Assembly (NCBI GenBank): GCA_009268125.1
Contig: WBOU01000001.1
Span: 434,001 to 498,000, forward strand
Source of the DNA: Chloroflexia bacterium SDU3-3
GTDB lineage: Bacteria; Chloroflexota; Chloroflexia; Chloroflexales; Roseiflexaceae
Direction: 5' to 3'
DNA: 64,000 nucleotides
Shown here: one piece after another, positions 15,956 through 28,003 of the stretch
How positions within the stretch are numbered: the first letter of the stretch is position 1
Layout of the letters: each line of letters begins with the position of its first letter
The notes under the pieces: model-generated
What the model was told of the DNA's origin: nothing
Seen by the model: only the letters and a program-made list of their open reading frames with translations
Databases searched by the model: none
Position numbers and translations under genes: made by a program

Positions 15956-18898
15956 ATGGGAGCATGCCTAAAGACAATTCTCGTCCGCTTCTGGCTGATT
16001 GTCGGTATTATCGCGATGACCCTGGATCCATTGTCGGCTGCCGCGCACCCCCGAGAAGCAAACAGCACCACGATCCAGGTGGTCGCATCCCTTGCTGGCT
16101 ATAGCAAGAAAGACATCAAGATCGGCTTCGTGATCAGCCCCTCACGCCTCAGCGACGAGACCTTCCAGGTATACAAAGAAAACCATCGCCTAGCCACCGG
16201 TGCGCTGGAATACACGGGCATCACCTGGGGCAAGCATGTCTACAAGATCACCTTCACATCCATCCAGAAGACCGGCAACAGCTTCACGCTCCGATCCAAT
16301 GGCGCCAGCTCGTCACCCTTCCCCATCCAGGCCAACGTCTGGGAGCAGTACCTCGACGAGATGACCGCCTTCTACCGCGTACAGCGCGCCAATGTGGACA
16401 CCCAAAGCGCCCTGCCGCCGAACTATACCAACACGCCACTTTCTGCAAAGGGCTACCACCAGGCAGGCCACCTAGACGACGCCGCCTCGCCCGACCGCAC
16501 GCAGCACTACGACCTCACCGGCGGCTGGTATGATGCCGGTGATTATGGCAAGTATGGCGGCAACCAGTGGGTCGGCGGTATGATCGCTCTCTCCTACCTG
16601 CGCCACGCCAACGCCAAAGAGGTGCAGTTCGACCACGACCACAACGGCACCCCCGACCTGCTCGACGAGGCCAAGGTCGGCGCACTCTACGCGATGAAGT
16701 TTGTCGATACCTTCGGCGGCGCCGTGTACAACATCGCCAACAACGCAGGCTTCGACCACCCCGAGAAGACCACCGACAATATCGTGGGCACAGCCGATGA
16801 CCGCACTATCGGCGAGCTGAGCATCGGCGGGTCGGCCAAGGCCGCTGGTATGCTGGCCGCCACCGCGCGGGCCTTCCACAAGGCCAAGGTCGACCCCAGC
16901 TTCGCCGACGCCGCCGCCCAGCGCGCCGTGATCGCCTACAACTACGCCTATGTCAACCAGCTACAGAACGAAGGGTCGTACGAGGCTATCGGCGGGCTTC
17001 CTAACAGCCTGCTGTGGGCCGAGGTTGAGCTCTACCTGCTGACCAAAGAGCAGATCTACAAGGACCGAGCGATCAGCCGCATCAACGAGCTGACCAAGGA
17101 GGACCTGCGCGCCACCAACTACTGGGATCTGCGCCCGCTGTCGCTGGTCGAGTTCTACCCCGAGGCGAGCCTCGTCCAGAAGGTCCGCATCCGCCTGCTG
17201 TTGCGTTCGCGCGTCGAGTACTTCATCTCGATGGCCGATGACACGCCCTACGGTGTGCTGGATGAGTTCACCAACTTTGGCGTGAACGAGGCCCATATGT
17301 CCTACATCGGCGACCTGATGCGCTACTACGAGCTGTTCCAGGATCCCTCGGTGCTACGCGCGGCCAAGAAAGGCGTCTACTGGATCTATGGCGCAAACCC
17401 GTGGAACATCAGCTGGGTGTCGGGCATCGGCGCGAACTCGGTGAAGTACCTGCACACCCGTCTGGACGAGCAGGCCTACGACCACGCCCTGGCTGGCATC
17501 ACCATCCCCGGCGCGCTAGTGAGCGGCCCCAATATCAAGGATACCAAAGACAAATACAGCGTCAGCCCCTGGTACGAGGATCGCCCGCTATGGCAGGATG
17601 ACGCGCAGCAGTGGCGCTACAACGAGTATAGCATCAGCATCCAGGTGAACCTGCTGTACACCATGGTGGCCCTGGCGGCAACTAACTCGAACCCGCAGGG
17701 GACCGGCATCACCCCCATGCAGCTGCCAATCACCAGCCCCCAGATCGGCGATTTCGTGGCGGGCGACGTGCGGGTATTTGTGCAGCCGCAGGGCTACCCC
17801 CTGAGCCTCACCGCCGACGAGGAGCCAATGCAGTGGAAGAACGGCTCCTACTACGCCGACGTGCCGATCGACACCTCGCAGCCCTTCGCCTTCCACCGGA
17901 TCATGGTGCACGGCACCAGCATGCTTGGTGTCGACTCATACAGCGCCATGCACGTGAACACCGCCCCCGACCTGCCCGCGCCCGGCAGCAGCCTGCTCTA
18001 CGATGACTTCAGCGGCAATGGCACCTGGGGCGCGGTGAGCCTGGGCTGGCCCAACTGGTACAACCAGGACGGCGGCACCGGCAGCTTCGAGCAGACCTCG
18101 GTGGATGCGCGCGATGTCGGCGTCTTCAGCCAGAGGCCCGCCTCGGAGAGCTCGCTGGCGAAGTTCGAGCCGTGGAAAGATACCGTGAACGCCTCGGGCT
18201 ACCGCTATATGGAGGTCAGGGTCAAGAACCTGAGCAACACCAACATCCAGGCGCGCTTCTATGCCGAGGGCGGCAGCGGCTACGAGTTCAGCGGCGGCTA
18301 TATCAGCATCCCAACCAGCTGGACCACCCTGCGCTTCGATCTGGATCAGTTCCCCGGCCTCGACAAGAGCAACATCCACATCACGCTGTGGCTGAAGGCT
18401 GGCACCGCCCCTGGTAGCATCGCCATCGACAATATCGCCTACACCAATGAGAATGGCGGCGGCCAGCCGACCCTGACCCAGCTGAGCGTCGAGCCCAAAA
18501 CCGGCACGGAGAACACGAACTTCCAGTTCAGCACCACCTACACCGACCCCGATAACGATAAGCCGTTCGCCGTGCAGATCATCATCGATGGCGTGCTGCA
18601 CGATATGGTGGAGGCCAGCGCCAGCGACACCAACTACCGCGACGGCAAGCTGTATGTCTACGCCACCAAGCTGGTGCCCGGCAGCCACCGCTACGCCATC
18701 CGCACCGCCGACACGTCCACGCCGGTGGTGCTGACACCCCAGCAGGAGTGGCCCCAGGTGTACCCCAGCATCGGGTCGCTGCTGACGCCGCCCAGCGCCG
18801 AAACGCACATCGAATCGGCCCCCACGCCTGCAGATGACACCACCCACGACAGCGAGCTGCTGACGATGGACGCCGGGGTGAGCGCGGCGGACGAGTAG
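15956..18898 (+). CDS. Secreted GH9 endoglucanase-type glycoside hydrolase with C-terminal binding and Ig-like domains
   Basis: 980 residues. Of two adjacent ATG codons the second (15956) is better spaced from AGAGAGG. A signal peptide (about 1-30, FWLIVGIIAMTLDPLSAAAH) is followed by an Ig-like N-terminal cellulase domain (about 38-128, with KIGFVISP and YKITFTSI). The GH9 barrel then runs from about 130 to 585. The catalytic base region is YDLTGGWYDAGDYGKYGGNQ (Asp193, Asp196) and the acid is probably Glu557 in RYNEYSISIQVN. After about 590 come a short Ig-like module, a beta-sandwich carbohydrate-binding-like module (LLYDDFSGNGTWG to SIAIDNIAY) and another Ig-like module. It should cleave beta-1,4-glucan or a related polymer outside the cell, supplying oligosaccharide to the importer upstream. 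Confidence 0.88.
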   Translation: MGACLKTILVRFWLIVGIIAMTLDPLSAAAHPREANSTTIQVVASLAGYSKKDIKIGFVISPSRLSDETFQVYKENHRLATGALEYTGITWGKHVYKITFTSIQKTGNSFTLRSNGASSSPFPIQANVWEQYLDEMTAFYRVQRANVDTQSALPPNYTNTPLSAKGYHQAGHLDDAASPDRTQHYDLTGGWYDAGDYGKYGGNQWVGGMIALSYLRHANAKEVQFDHDHNGTPDLLDEAKVGALYAMKFVDTFGGAVYNIANNAGFDHPEKTTDNIVGTADDRTIGELSIGGSAKAAGMLAATARAFHKAKVDPSFADAAAQRAVIAYNYAYVNQLQNEGSYEAIGGLPNSLLWAEVELYLLTKEQIYKDRAISRINELTKEDLRATNYWDLRPLSLVEFYPEASLVQKVRIRLLLRSRVEYFISMADDTPYGVLDEFTNFGVNEAHMSYIGDLMRYYELFQDPSVLRAAKKGVYWIYGANPWNISWVSGIGANSVKYLHTRLDEQAYDHALAGITIPGALVSGPNIKDTKDKYSVSPWYEDRPLWQDDAQQWRYNEYSISIQVNLLYTMVALAATNSNPQGTGITPMQLPITSPQIGDFVAGDVRVFVQPQGYPLSLTADEEPMQWKNGSYYADVPIDTSQPFAFHRIMVHGTSMLGVDSYSAMHVNTAPDLPAPGSSLLYDDFSGNGTWGAVSLGWPNWYNQDGGTGSFEQTSVDARDVGVFSQRPASESSLAKFEPWKDTVNASGYRYMEVRVKNLSNTNIQARFYAEGGSGYEFSGGYISIPTSWTTLRFDLDQFPGLDKSNIHITLWLKAGTAPGSIAIDNIAYTNENGGGQPTLTQLSVEPKTGTENTNFQFSTTYTDPDNDKPFAVQIIIDGVLHDMVEASASDTNYRDGKLYVYATKLVPGSHRYAIRTADTSTPVVLTPQQEWPQVYPSIGSLLTPPSAETHIESAPTPADDTTHDSELLTMDAGVSAADE

Positions 18899-18928
18899 GA
18901 TCCATTTCTCGGCAGACCAAACGGCTTG

Positions 18929-18953
18929 GAGCGCTGTCAACGTGACAGCGCTC
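18929..18953 (+). terminator. Intrinsic terminator after the GH9 gene
   Basis: Perfect 11-bp stem GAGCGCTGTCA (18929-18939) with 18943-18953 and a 3-nt loop, followed by TTTTGTT, 30 nt after the stop codon. Confidence 0.85.
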
Positions 18954-19096
18954 TTTTGTTGGGATCGTGTTATCCTATAGGCTCGTGACATGTGGAAGGC
19001 TGCTCAACGGGGAAGCAGCTCTGTCACCATCATTGTTCCACCCTTTTCGCACAGAGTGGCAGCATTCGGCGAAAAGCCCATCGCAGGAGAAACAAG

Positions 19097-22273
<3,177 letters not shown>

Positions 22274-22283
22274 CATGGCTGGC

Positions 22284-22311
22284 GAGGCGGCCCTCCGCTG
22301 GGGGCCGCCTC
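22284..22311 (+). terminator. Intrinsic terminator after the alpha-mannosidase gene
   Basis: Perfect 10-bp stem GAGGCGGCCC (22284-22293) with 22302-22311 and an 8-nt loop, followed by ATTTTC, 11 nt after the stop. Confidence 0.8.
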
Positions 22312-22329
22312 ATTTTCATGCGGCGGCAT

Positions 22330-22406
22330 GTTTTTACCACCAAGGCGCCAAGACACCAAGGGCACGCATGCGCACAAACACCACGACGACCCGAAGGTGC
22401 CAAGGG
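22330..22406 (+). repeat. Dispersed CACCAAGG-type repeat, copy 1
   Basis: Contains TTTTTACCACCAAGGCGCCA followed by AGACACCAAGG and, further on, ACCACGACGACCCGAAGG. The short unit CCAAGRCRCCAAGR recurs at 37087, 37621, 49679, 61757 and 63811, always between genes and usually just after a gene end. Confidence 0.7.
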
Positions 22407-22441
22407 CATCCGGCAAACCATCGTATAGGCGGATCGCGCTG

Positions 22442-22484
22442 GGGGAGAACGTAGGCAATGCTTGCAGCATTGCCGGTTCTCCCC
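22442..22484. repeat. 43-nt imperfect palindrome
   Basis: GGGGAGAAC (22442-22450) pairs with GTTCTCCCC (22476-22484). Inside, GGCAATGCT (22454-22462) pairs with AGCATTGCC (22466-22474) with a 3-nt loop and a small internal bulge. It lies between the dispersed repeat and the tnpB element and could be a REP-like or MITE remnant or a small structured RNA. Confidence 0.45.
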
Positions 22485-22566
22485 AATCCATTGCGTTTGG
22501 AGAACACAGAGACCCTGATGAAAACAAAAGCAGCTTTCACCCCATGCATAAGTGGAGTATAGTATT

Positions 22567-22750
22567 GTGACTACTCCCACGGGTAACCCCGTGGGCTTCT
22601 AGGGACTCGCACCCAGGCATTGTAGTCCCAATGCCAATATGTTTATCGCGGCGTTCTCGTCTCTATCGAGCACAAGACCGCATACAGGACAAGAATGCAC
22701 ACGAACGCTCAAATCTTTCTCGACCAACTGCCCGCACCGGCTACAGCGCT
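22567..22750 (-). ncRNA. Predicted omega RNA overlapping the tnpB 3' end and right end
   Basis: In characterised TnpB systems the guide RNA scaffold is made from the 3' end of tnpB through the right end, and the guide is the sequence just past the element. Here the 3' end of tnpB, the hairpin CCCACGGG/CCCGTGGG and the GTAGTCAC terminus fit that layout. The bases next to the end on the minus strand (AATACTATACTCC...) would be the guide. The extent is inferred from the family and not visible directly. Confidence 0.4.
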
Positions 22751-23708
22751 TGCTGGTGTTGCGTGGATCAACCAGTACGACGCGACGGCCAGCTTCTTCC
22801 GCTTTGCTCGTCGTGACCAGGACAAATTGATTCCACGCCGCATCTGCAATGCTTTTCGCCAGGCAGTGGTTCGTGAGCATTCCGTTGGTATTCACGTCCT
22901 CAAAAGCCAGGATACCGAAACGGTTGACCAGCTTCCGGCCTTCCTGATGGGCAAAGTTCGAGCGGCAGTTCGCTATCCGCTCATGCACACGACCGACAAT
23001 CTTCCGACGCTTCGTTCGTTCTGGTGTGCCTTTCTCCGCTTTCGAGAGCTTCCGCTGAACCTTCGCAAGTTCCTTCTCTTTTACTCGAAAGAAGCGCGGG
23101 TTGGCGATCTTCTCACCATTCGACAGGGTAGCGAACGAAGCGAGGCCAACATCGACGCCAACCGCGCTCTTGTCTGGTGCAAGCGGTCGTGGCGATGTTT
23201 CAACACTCAAGCTGGCATACCATTTCCCTGTAGCTGCGCGTCGGATCGTGACCGTCTTGATCGGTCCTTCGACTGGACGATGCAAGATGACGTTGACCGA
23301 GCCGATCTTGCTCAGGATGAGCGTGTTCCCTTGCAGTCGTACGCCGTTCCCATACTGCGGATAGGTGAGACTGTCATAGCGCCCAAAGCCCTTAAAGCGC
23401 GGATAGCCAACGTCCGATTCGCCCGCTTTGACGCGACGAAAGAACGCTTTGAACGCCAGATCAACACGTACCTGAACGTTCTGCAAGACCTGAGAATGGA
23501 CCCGTTTGAGCGACGGGCGATCAGCTTTCCAGGCCGGAAGGAGGGATTGCGTATCGTACAACCCAAGCGACTCCTGACGCTGCTCCCACGCCTCACGGCG
23601 AGCGGTAAGCGTCTGGTTATAGACAAAGCGACATTCCTCAAGCATCGTGGTGAGGATGTGCTGTTGTCCCCTTGTCGGACTGATTCGGTAGTTGTACGCT
23701 TTACGCAT
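22599..23708 (-). CDS. tnpB: TnpB, RNA-guided endonuclease of IS200/IS605-family element
   Basis: 369 residues from MRKAYNYRIS, the usual TnpB beginning; a longer frame to 23747 adds 13 unrelated residues. The N-terminal helix-turn-helix region (about 1-60) and the beta-barrel region (about 100-175) precede a RuvC-like nuclease: GVDVGLASF (Asp186), ILAFEDVN (Glu270) and DRDENAAINI (Asp350). A zinc finger of four Cys (322, 325, 340, 343) is inserted before the last motif. All catalytic and zinc residues are intact, so the protein is probably active. It should cut DNA next to a target motif using the RNA from its own 3' end, helping the element survive excision. Length is normal for the family. 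Confidence 0.9.
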   Translation of the reverse strand: MRKAYNYRISPTRGQQHILTTMLEECRFVYNQTLTARREAWEQRQESLGLYDTQSLLPAWKADRPSLKRVHSQVLQNVQVRVDLAFKAFFRRVKAGESDVGYPRFKGFGRYDSLTYPQYGNGVRLQGNTLILSKIGSVNVILHRPVEGPIKTVTIRRAATGKWYASLSVETSPRPLAPDKSAVGVDVGLASFATLSNGEKIANPRFFRVKEKELAKVQRKLSKAEKGTPERTKRRKIVGRVHERIANCRSNFAHQEGRKLVNRFGILAFEDVNTNGMLTNHCLAKSIADAAWNQFVLVTTSKAEEAGRRVVLVDPRNTSKRCSRCGQLVEKDLSVRVHSCPVCGLVLDRDENAAINILALGLQCLGASP

Positions 23709-23785
23709 ACATTCGTTATAGCACCATTCTGCGTAAACAGCAAACATGTACTATCTCGACTGTGGGCGAAAGCCGCTAAAGCGGC

Positions 23786-23824
23786 GCGCTTCGTCCCACC
23801 GCTGAAGCTGGTGGGACGAAGCGC
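23786..23824. other. Left-end hairpin of the tnpB element
   Basis: A 15-bp perfect stem (GCGCTTCGTCCCACC 23786-23800 with 23810-23824) and a 9-nt loop stand about 80 nt upstream of the tnpB start. Subterminal hairpins of this type are bound by Y1 transposases at the ends of IS200/IS605 elements. Confidence 0.55.
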
Positions 23825-23924
23825 CTAAAGGCAAGCATCCGTAAAGATCGCTCTTGATGTTCAAGATAGGGGTGCACGACACGCACCCACACAGCTGTAT
23901 CAAAAGGGTGAAGGAGACCACCGT

Positions 23925-24797
23925 ATGCGCAGGCTCCTGTGGCCCAGTATCCTGATCATAGGAATAAGCATCGCCATTGCCGTATACCTAACGCTCGCCA
24001 GCCAGAGCGAAGATACGCTGGCCCAGGCCCAGCGGCTTGGCGTGATCCGGGTCGGCTATGCGCCCGAGTCGCCGTTCGCCTTCCGCGACAACGCAGGCAA
24101 TGTCACAGGCGAGTCGCCCGAGATCATCAGGCATGTCCTAGGCCAGCTTGGTATCCACCAGATCGAGTGGGTGCAGACCGAGTGGGCATCGCTGATACCC
24201 AATCTCAACGCCGGGCGATTCGACATCATCGCCTCGGGGATGTTCATCACCTGCGAGCGCGCCCAGCAGATCGCCTTCACCCAGCCAACCTACCAGCTAA
24301 ATGAGGCCCTGCTGGTGCCGCGCGGCAACCCTAGGCAGCTGCACAGCTACGATGACATCCTCAAACGCGACGCGGTGCTCGTCGTCATCCAGGGCGCACA
24401 GGAGCAGAATCTGGCCATCGAGGTAGGGATCACCGACAGACACCTGCTGGCGGTGCCAGATGCGCAGACCGGGCTGGCCGCCGTGCTATCGGGCCGCGCC
24501 GATGCGCTGGCGCTCACATCGGTATCGCTCAAGGCATTTGCCAGCGGTAACCCGCAGGTGGAGCTGGCCGCACCGTTCACACCGCCGATGCTGCAGGGCG
24601 TGCCCGTGCGGGGGTATGGTGCGTTCGGCGTACGCACCGGCGACACCCCGCTGCGCAATGCGCTAGATGCCCAGCTGGCCTCTTTCATCGGCAGCCAGCA
24701 GCACCTGACAATGGTCGCACCGTTTGGGTTTACGCACGAGGATCTGCCAGCCAGCAGCAGTGCCCATCTGCTCGACCAGTGTGCCCCATCGCCCTAG
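23925..24797 (+). CDS. Family 3 extracellular solute-binding protein (polar amino-acid type), membrane anchored
   Basis: 290 residues; ATG preceded by GAAGGAG. A hydrophobic N-terminus (about 4-26, no lipobox Cys) is an uncleaved anchor or signal peptide. The mature part has the SBP_bac_3 pattern: LGVIRVGYAPESPFAFRDNA, then GESPEIIRHVLGQLGI, NLNAGRFDIIASGMFITCER and the second-lobe VLSGRADALALTSVSLKAF. The form is close to ectoine or amino-acid binding proteins such as EhuB. No permease or ATPase gene is adjacent; instead a hybrid histidine kinase begins 44 nt downstream. That suggests it captures a ligand for the kinase and is not a transport component. This role is an inference. Confidence 0.8.
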   Translation: MRRLLWPSILIIGISIAIAVYLTLASQSEDTLAQAQRLGVIRVGYAPESPFAFRDNAGNVTGESPEIIRHVLGQLGIHQIEWVQTEWASLIPNLNAGRFDIIASGMFITCERAQQIAFTQPTYQLNEALLVPRGNPRQLHSYDDILKRDAVLVVIQGAQEQNLAIEVGITDRHLLAVPDAQTGLAAVLSGRADALALTSVSLKAFASGNPQVELAAPFTPPMLQGVPVRGYGAFGVRTGDTPLRNALDAQLASFIGSQQHLTMVAPFGFTHEDLPASSSAHLLDQCAPSP

Positions 24798-24841
24798 CCC
24801 GAACATGCGCGCTATCGCCGTATCGCAGATGGTACACAACG

Positions 24842-26974
24842 ATGAAGATTGCAAAACAAACTGAGCACTGGCCGCTCTTCGCACTGATCTTGGTGGCGCT
24901 GCTCTCGATCGGCCTGCTGCAGTGGAACTACACCCACTGGAAGAGCGACCTAGAGGAAGAGATAGCCGCCATCGACAACCTCACCGAGGCGCGGCTGAGC
25001 GTAACCCGAAGCTATCTGATAACCGAGCAGTTCGCCAACAACGACCCCACCCAGCAGCCACAGTATGCCTTCGCCTACCTAGATCAGGCGCAAAACACAA
25101 TCCAGTCCTGGCGCTCGGGCAAAAGCCGACTGGACTGGGCCATCGGCAGAGCCACCGAGAGCGACCCCACGCTTGATCAGATGTTGGGCCGCTACCTCGA
25201 CCTGCTCGCTGCATTCCGCCAGCAGGCCAGCAGATCACTCGAAAGCACTCAGCCGCTGACAGCAGCGCTCACCATCGATCGCCGGATCGCATTCTCGGCG
25301 CTTGAGCAGCAGGCCGACCAGATCGAGCAGTACCTCTACCAGCAGTTCACCGAGCACAGCAAACACCGCCAGCAGCAGCACCTCATCACCCTGGTCTACT
25401 GGACCATCTTCCTCGCCGCACTCGACATCACGGTCTTCCAGTCGATCCGCGCGCGGCACGAGGCCACCGCAGCACTCGCCGCCAGCGAGGAGCGCTTCCG
25501 TGCGCAGTATAAGGGCATCCCCGTGCCCACCTACACATGGCAGCACCAGCATGCCGACTTTGTGCTGCGCTCCTATAATGATGCCGCCGAGCGGCTCGCG
25601 CCCGAGAGCATGGCCGCCATGGTTGGCAGCCACGCCAGCGAGCGCTACCGCGATCGGCCCGACATTCTGGCCGACTTCCAGTCCTGCGTCCACGATCGCC
25701 AGATCATCCAGCGCGAGATCCAGTACAACTTCCACGCGCCCGCACCGGCCAAAGACCTGTTTGTCAGCTACGTGTTCGTGCCGCCAGATCTCGTAATGGT
25801 GCACGCGGAAGACCGCACCGAGCGCAACCTGCTGGCCGCACAGCTGACCCAGGCGCAGAAGATGGAGGGCATCGGGCGGCTGGCCGGTGGCATCGCCCAC
25901 GATTTCAACAACATTCTCACCGCCATCAGCGGCTACGCCACGCTCGCCTTCGAAAGCCTGCCCGACCGAAACCAGGCGCGCAGCGACATCCACGAGATCA
26001 TGCGGGCCTCGGACCGGGCCGCCCGGCTGACCAGCCAGCTGCTGGCCTTTGCGCGGAAGCAGACCCTGCAGGCCAGCAATATCGACCTAGCAGATCTGAT
26101 CACCTCGCTGGCGGGGCTGTTCCGCCGCGTGCTGCCCGAAAGCATTCAGCTGGCGGTCCACACCGCCGCCGAGCACAGCGTCGTGTGGGCCGACCCAGGT
26201 CAGATCGAGCAGGTGCTGCTCAACCTGGTGCTGAACGCGCGCGACGCCATCGGCGAGGGCGGCAAGATCACAATTGAGACCACTAACATCTACCTAGACG
26301 AGCTGTACACCCGGCAGCGCATCGATATCGAGGCTGGCCCCTATGTGCTGCTGGCCGTAAGCGACACCGGCAGCGGCATGTCCCCCGAGGTGCAGCTGCG
26401 CGCATTCGACCCCTTTTTCACCACCAAGGGGCCAAACCAAGGCTCGGGGCTAGGGCTGGCCATGTGCTACGGCATTGTCAAGCAGCACAAAGGGCACATC
26501 GCCATCTACAGCGAGAGCGGCCACGGCACCACGGTCAAGATCTACCTGCCCCGCCAGCAGGCCGCCGCCGAGGCCCCGGCCACCCAGCCGATCAGCGCAT
26601 CGCCCCACGGCAGCGAGACCATCCTGTTTGTCGAGGACGATGAGCAGGTGCGCACCGTGGTCTTCCAGATGCTGAGCAAGCTTGGCTACCACGTCATCTC
26701 GGCCAGCAGCGGGGCCGAGGCGCTGGCCCTGGCCCAGGGCTACCAGCCCGGCCAGATCGACCTGCTGATCACCGACCTAGTGATGCCGGGCATGAGCGGG
26801 CGTGAGCTGAGCGCGCAGATCCGGCTGAGCGACCCGCAGATCAAGATCCTGTTTATCTCGGGCTACTCCGAGGTGATCTTGTCGCACCATCCGAGCCTGG
26901 GTGGCGACGTCGCGCTGCTGAGCAAGCCCTTCTCGGCAGCCGATCTGGCCCACAAGATCCGCTCGCTGCTCTAG
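24842..26974 (+). CDS. Hybrid sensor histidine kinase with receiver domain
   Basis: 710 residues from the ATG at 24842. Two membrane helices (about 11-29 and 180-199) flank a helical extracytoplasmic sensor region of about 150 residues. A PAS-like domain (about 215-325) leads to the HisKA H-box [19 protein letters not shown] (phospho-acceptor His353). The ATPase domain has the N-box around Asn465 ([10 protein letters not shown]), G1 at Asp508 (DTGSGM) and G2 ([11 protein letters not shown]). The C-terminal receiver domain (about 590-710) has the acidic pair Asp599-Asp600, phospho-acceptor Asp645 ([13 protein letters not shown]) and Lys695. There is no separate DNA-binding regulator nearby, so the output is a phosphorelay to an unlinked partner. 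The solute-binding gene just upstream is a likely sensing partner. Confidence 0.88.
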   Translation: MKIAKQTEHWPLFALILVALLSIGLLQWNYTHWKSDLEEEIAAIDNLTEARLSVTRSYLITEQFANNDPTQQPQYAFAYLDQAQNTIQSWRSGKSRLDWAIGRATESDPTLDQMLGRYLDLLAAFRQQASRSLESTQPLTAALTIDRRIAFSALEQQADQIEQYLYQQFTEHSKHRQQQHLITLVYWTIFLAALDITVFQSIRARHEATAALAASEERFRAQYKGIPVPTYTWQHQHADFVLRSYNDAAERLAPESMAAMVGSHASERYRDRPDILADFQSCVHDRQIIQREIQYNFHAPAPAKDLFVSYVFVPPDLVMVHAEDRTERNLLAAQLTQAQKMEGIGRLAGGIAHDFNNILTAISGYATLAFESLPDRNQARSDIHEIMRASDRAARLTSQLLAFARKQTLQASNIDLADLITSLAGLFRRVLPESIQLAVHTAAEHSVVWADPGQIEQVLLNLVLNARDAIGEGGKITIETTNIYLDELYTRQRIDIEAGPYVLLAVSDTGSGMSPEVQLRAFDPFFTTKGPNQGSGLGLAMCYGIVKQHKGHIAIYSESGHGTTVKIYLPRQQAAAEAPATQPISASPHGSETILFVEDDEQVRTVVFQMLSKLGYHVISASSGAEALALAQGYQPGQIDLLITDLVMPGMSGRELSAQIRLSDPQIKILFISGYSEVILSHHPSLGGDVALLSKPFSAADLAHKIRSLL

Positions 26975-27091
26975 CGCCAGCGCCGCCCGGCGAATAATAA
27001 CCGCCCGTTGCGAAGGCGTATCTGACATGGTGAGGCGTTTCCTCTACAATCATTGCACAGCGACCGTACTAGAGGAGCATATTCACAAACT

Positions 27092-28003
27092 ATGGCAGAC
27101 AACGCATCATATGAGGCGCTGCTTCCCGCCGCGATGGCCGAAAAGGCGATCGCCACCGGCATCAAGAAAGCGCACACCAGCCTCATCAACCTGTGCCTGC
27201 TGGGGATCTTGGCAGGCGCTTTTATTGCCTTTGGCGCGATGTTCGCCACCACTATTACCGCAGGGGCCAAGGATGTGCTGCCGTTTGGCATCGTGAAGGT
27301 GCTGATGGGGCTGGCATTCAGCGTAGGGCTCGTGCTGGTGATCGTGGGCGGCGGCGAGCTGTTCACCGGCAACACCCTGATGAGCATGGCCTTCGCCAGC
27401 GGCAAGGTGAGCCTGGGCGAGGTGCTGCGCAACTGGGTGGTGGTCTACACCAGCAATTTCGTGGGGTCGATCCTGGTGGCGCTGCTGGTGTTCTATGGCA
27501 AGCAGCACACCTTCGGCCATGGCGCGATCGGCCTGAACATGCTGAGCATCGCCGAGTCGAAGGCCAACCTTGAGTTTGGCCAGGCGGTGGCGCTGGGCGT
27601 GCTGTGCAACTTTGCGGTGTGCATGGCGGTGTGGCTGTGCTACAGCTGCCGCACGACCACCGACCGCATCACGGCGATCATCCTGCCGATCACGGCCTTT
27701 GTGGCCGCCGGGTTCGAGCACAGCGTGGCCAACATGTACTTCATCCCCATGGGTCTGCTGGTAAAGGGCGGCGGCGGCGAGGCGTTCTTCGAGGAGATCC
27801 AGAAGCACCCCGCCGACTTCCCGCACATCACCTGGGGCAACTTCCTGCTGGGCAATCTGCTGCCGGTGACGATCGGCAATATTATCGGCGGGTCGGTGTG
27901 CGTGGGCCTGATCTACTGGGCAGTCTACATCCGGCCCGGCCTAGCCGAGCGGCCCGCGCCCAGCTACCGCGCGGCGGGGCACAGCAGGTCGGCCAACGAC
28001 TGA
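27092..28003 (+). CDS. Formate/nitrite transporter (FNT) family channel
   Basis: 303 residues from the ATG at 27092 (MADNASYEALLPAAMAEKAI). Six membrane helices are visible, with the FNT features GLAFSVGLVLVIVGGGELFTGNT, GVLCNFAVCMAVWL and FEHSVANMYFIPMGLL. The central His of FEHSVANMY is the conserved pore residue. FNT pentamers move formate, nitrite or similar small anions across the cytoplasmic membrane. No formate lyase, nitrite reductase or hydrogenase gene is near, so the substrate stays open. The last 40 nt of the gene overlap the end of a convergent HAD gene. Confidence 0.9.
   Translation: MADNASYEALLPAAMAEKAIATGIKKAHTSLINLCLLGILAGAFIAFGAMFATTITAGAKDVLPFGIVKVLMGLAFSVGLVLVIVGGGELFTGNTLMSMAFASGKVSLGEVLRNWVVVYTSNFVGSILVALLVFYGKQHTFGHGAIGLNMLSIAESKANLEFGQAVALGVLCNFAVCMAVWLCYSCRTTTDRITAIILPITAFVAAGFEHSVANMYFIPMGLLVKGGGGEAFFEEIQKHPADFPHITWGNFLLGNLLPVTIGNIIGGSVCVGLIYWAVYIRPGLAERPAPSYRAAGHSRSAND

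Larger units (their letters stand above)
22567..23903 (-). mobile_element. Solo tnpB element of the IS200/IS605 (IS1341) type; left end approximate
   Basis: An intact tnpB without a neighbouring tnpA is bounded by structured ends. On the minus strand the right end carries an 8-bp hairpin (22576-22583 with 22588-22595) and finishes ...GTAGTCAC at about 22567. Upstream of tnpB, at 23786-23824, is a 15-bp stem with a 9-nt loop typical of IS605-type left ends. The left boundary is uncertain; a TTGAT that would fit a known target motif occurs on the minus strand at 23899-23903. Without TnpA the element depends on a Y1 transposase encoded elsewhere. Confidence 0.65.

Noticed and set aside
22695-23828. 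377-residue plus-strand frame opposite tnpB
   Set aside because: It is the complement of tnpB, whose RuvC and zinc motifs are intact on the minus strand.
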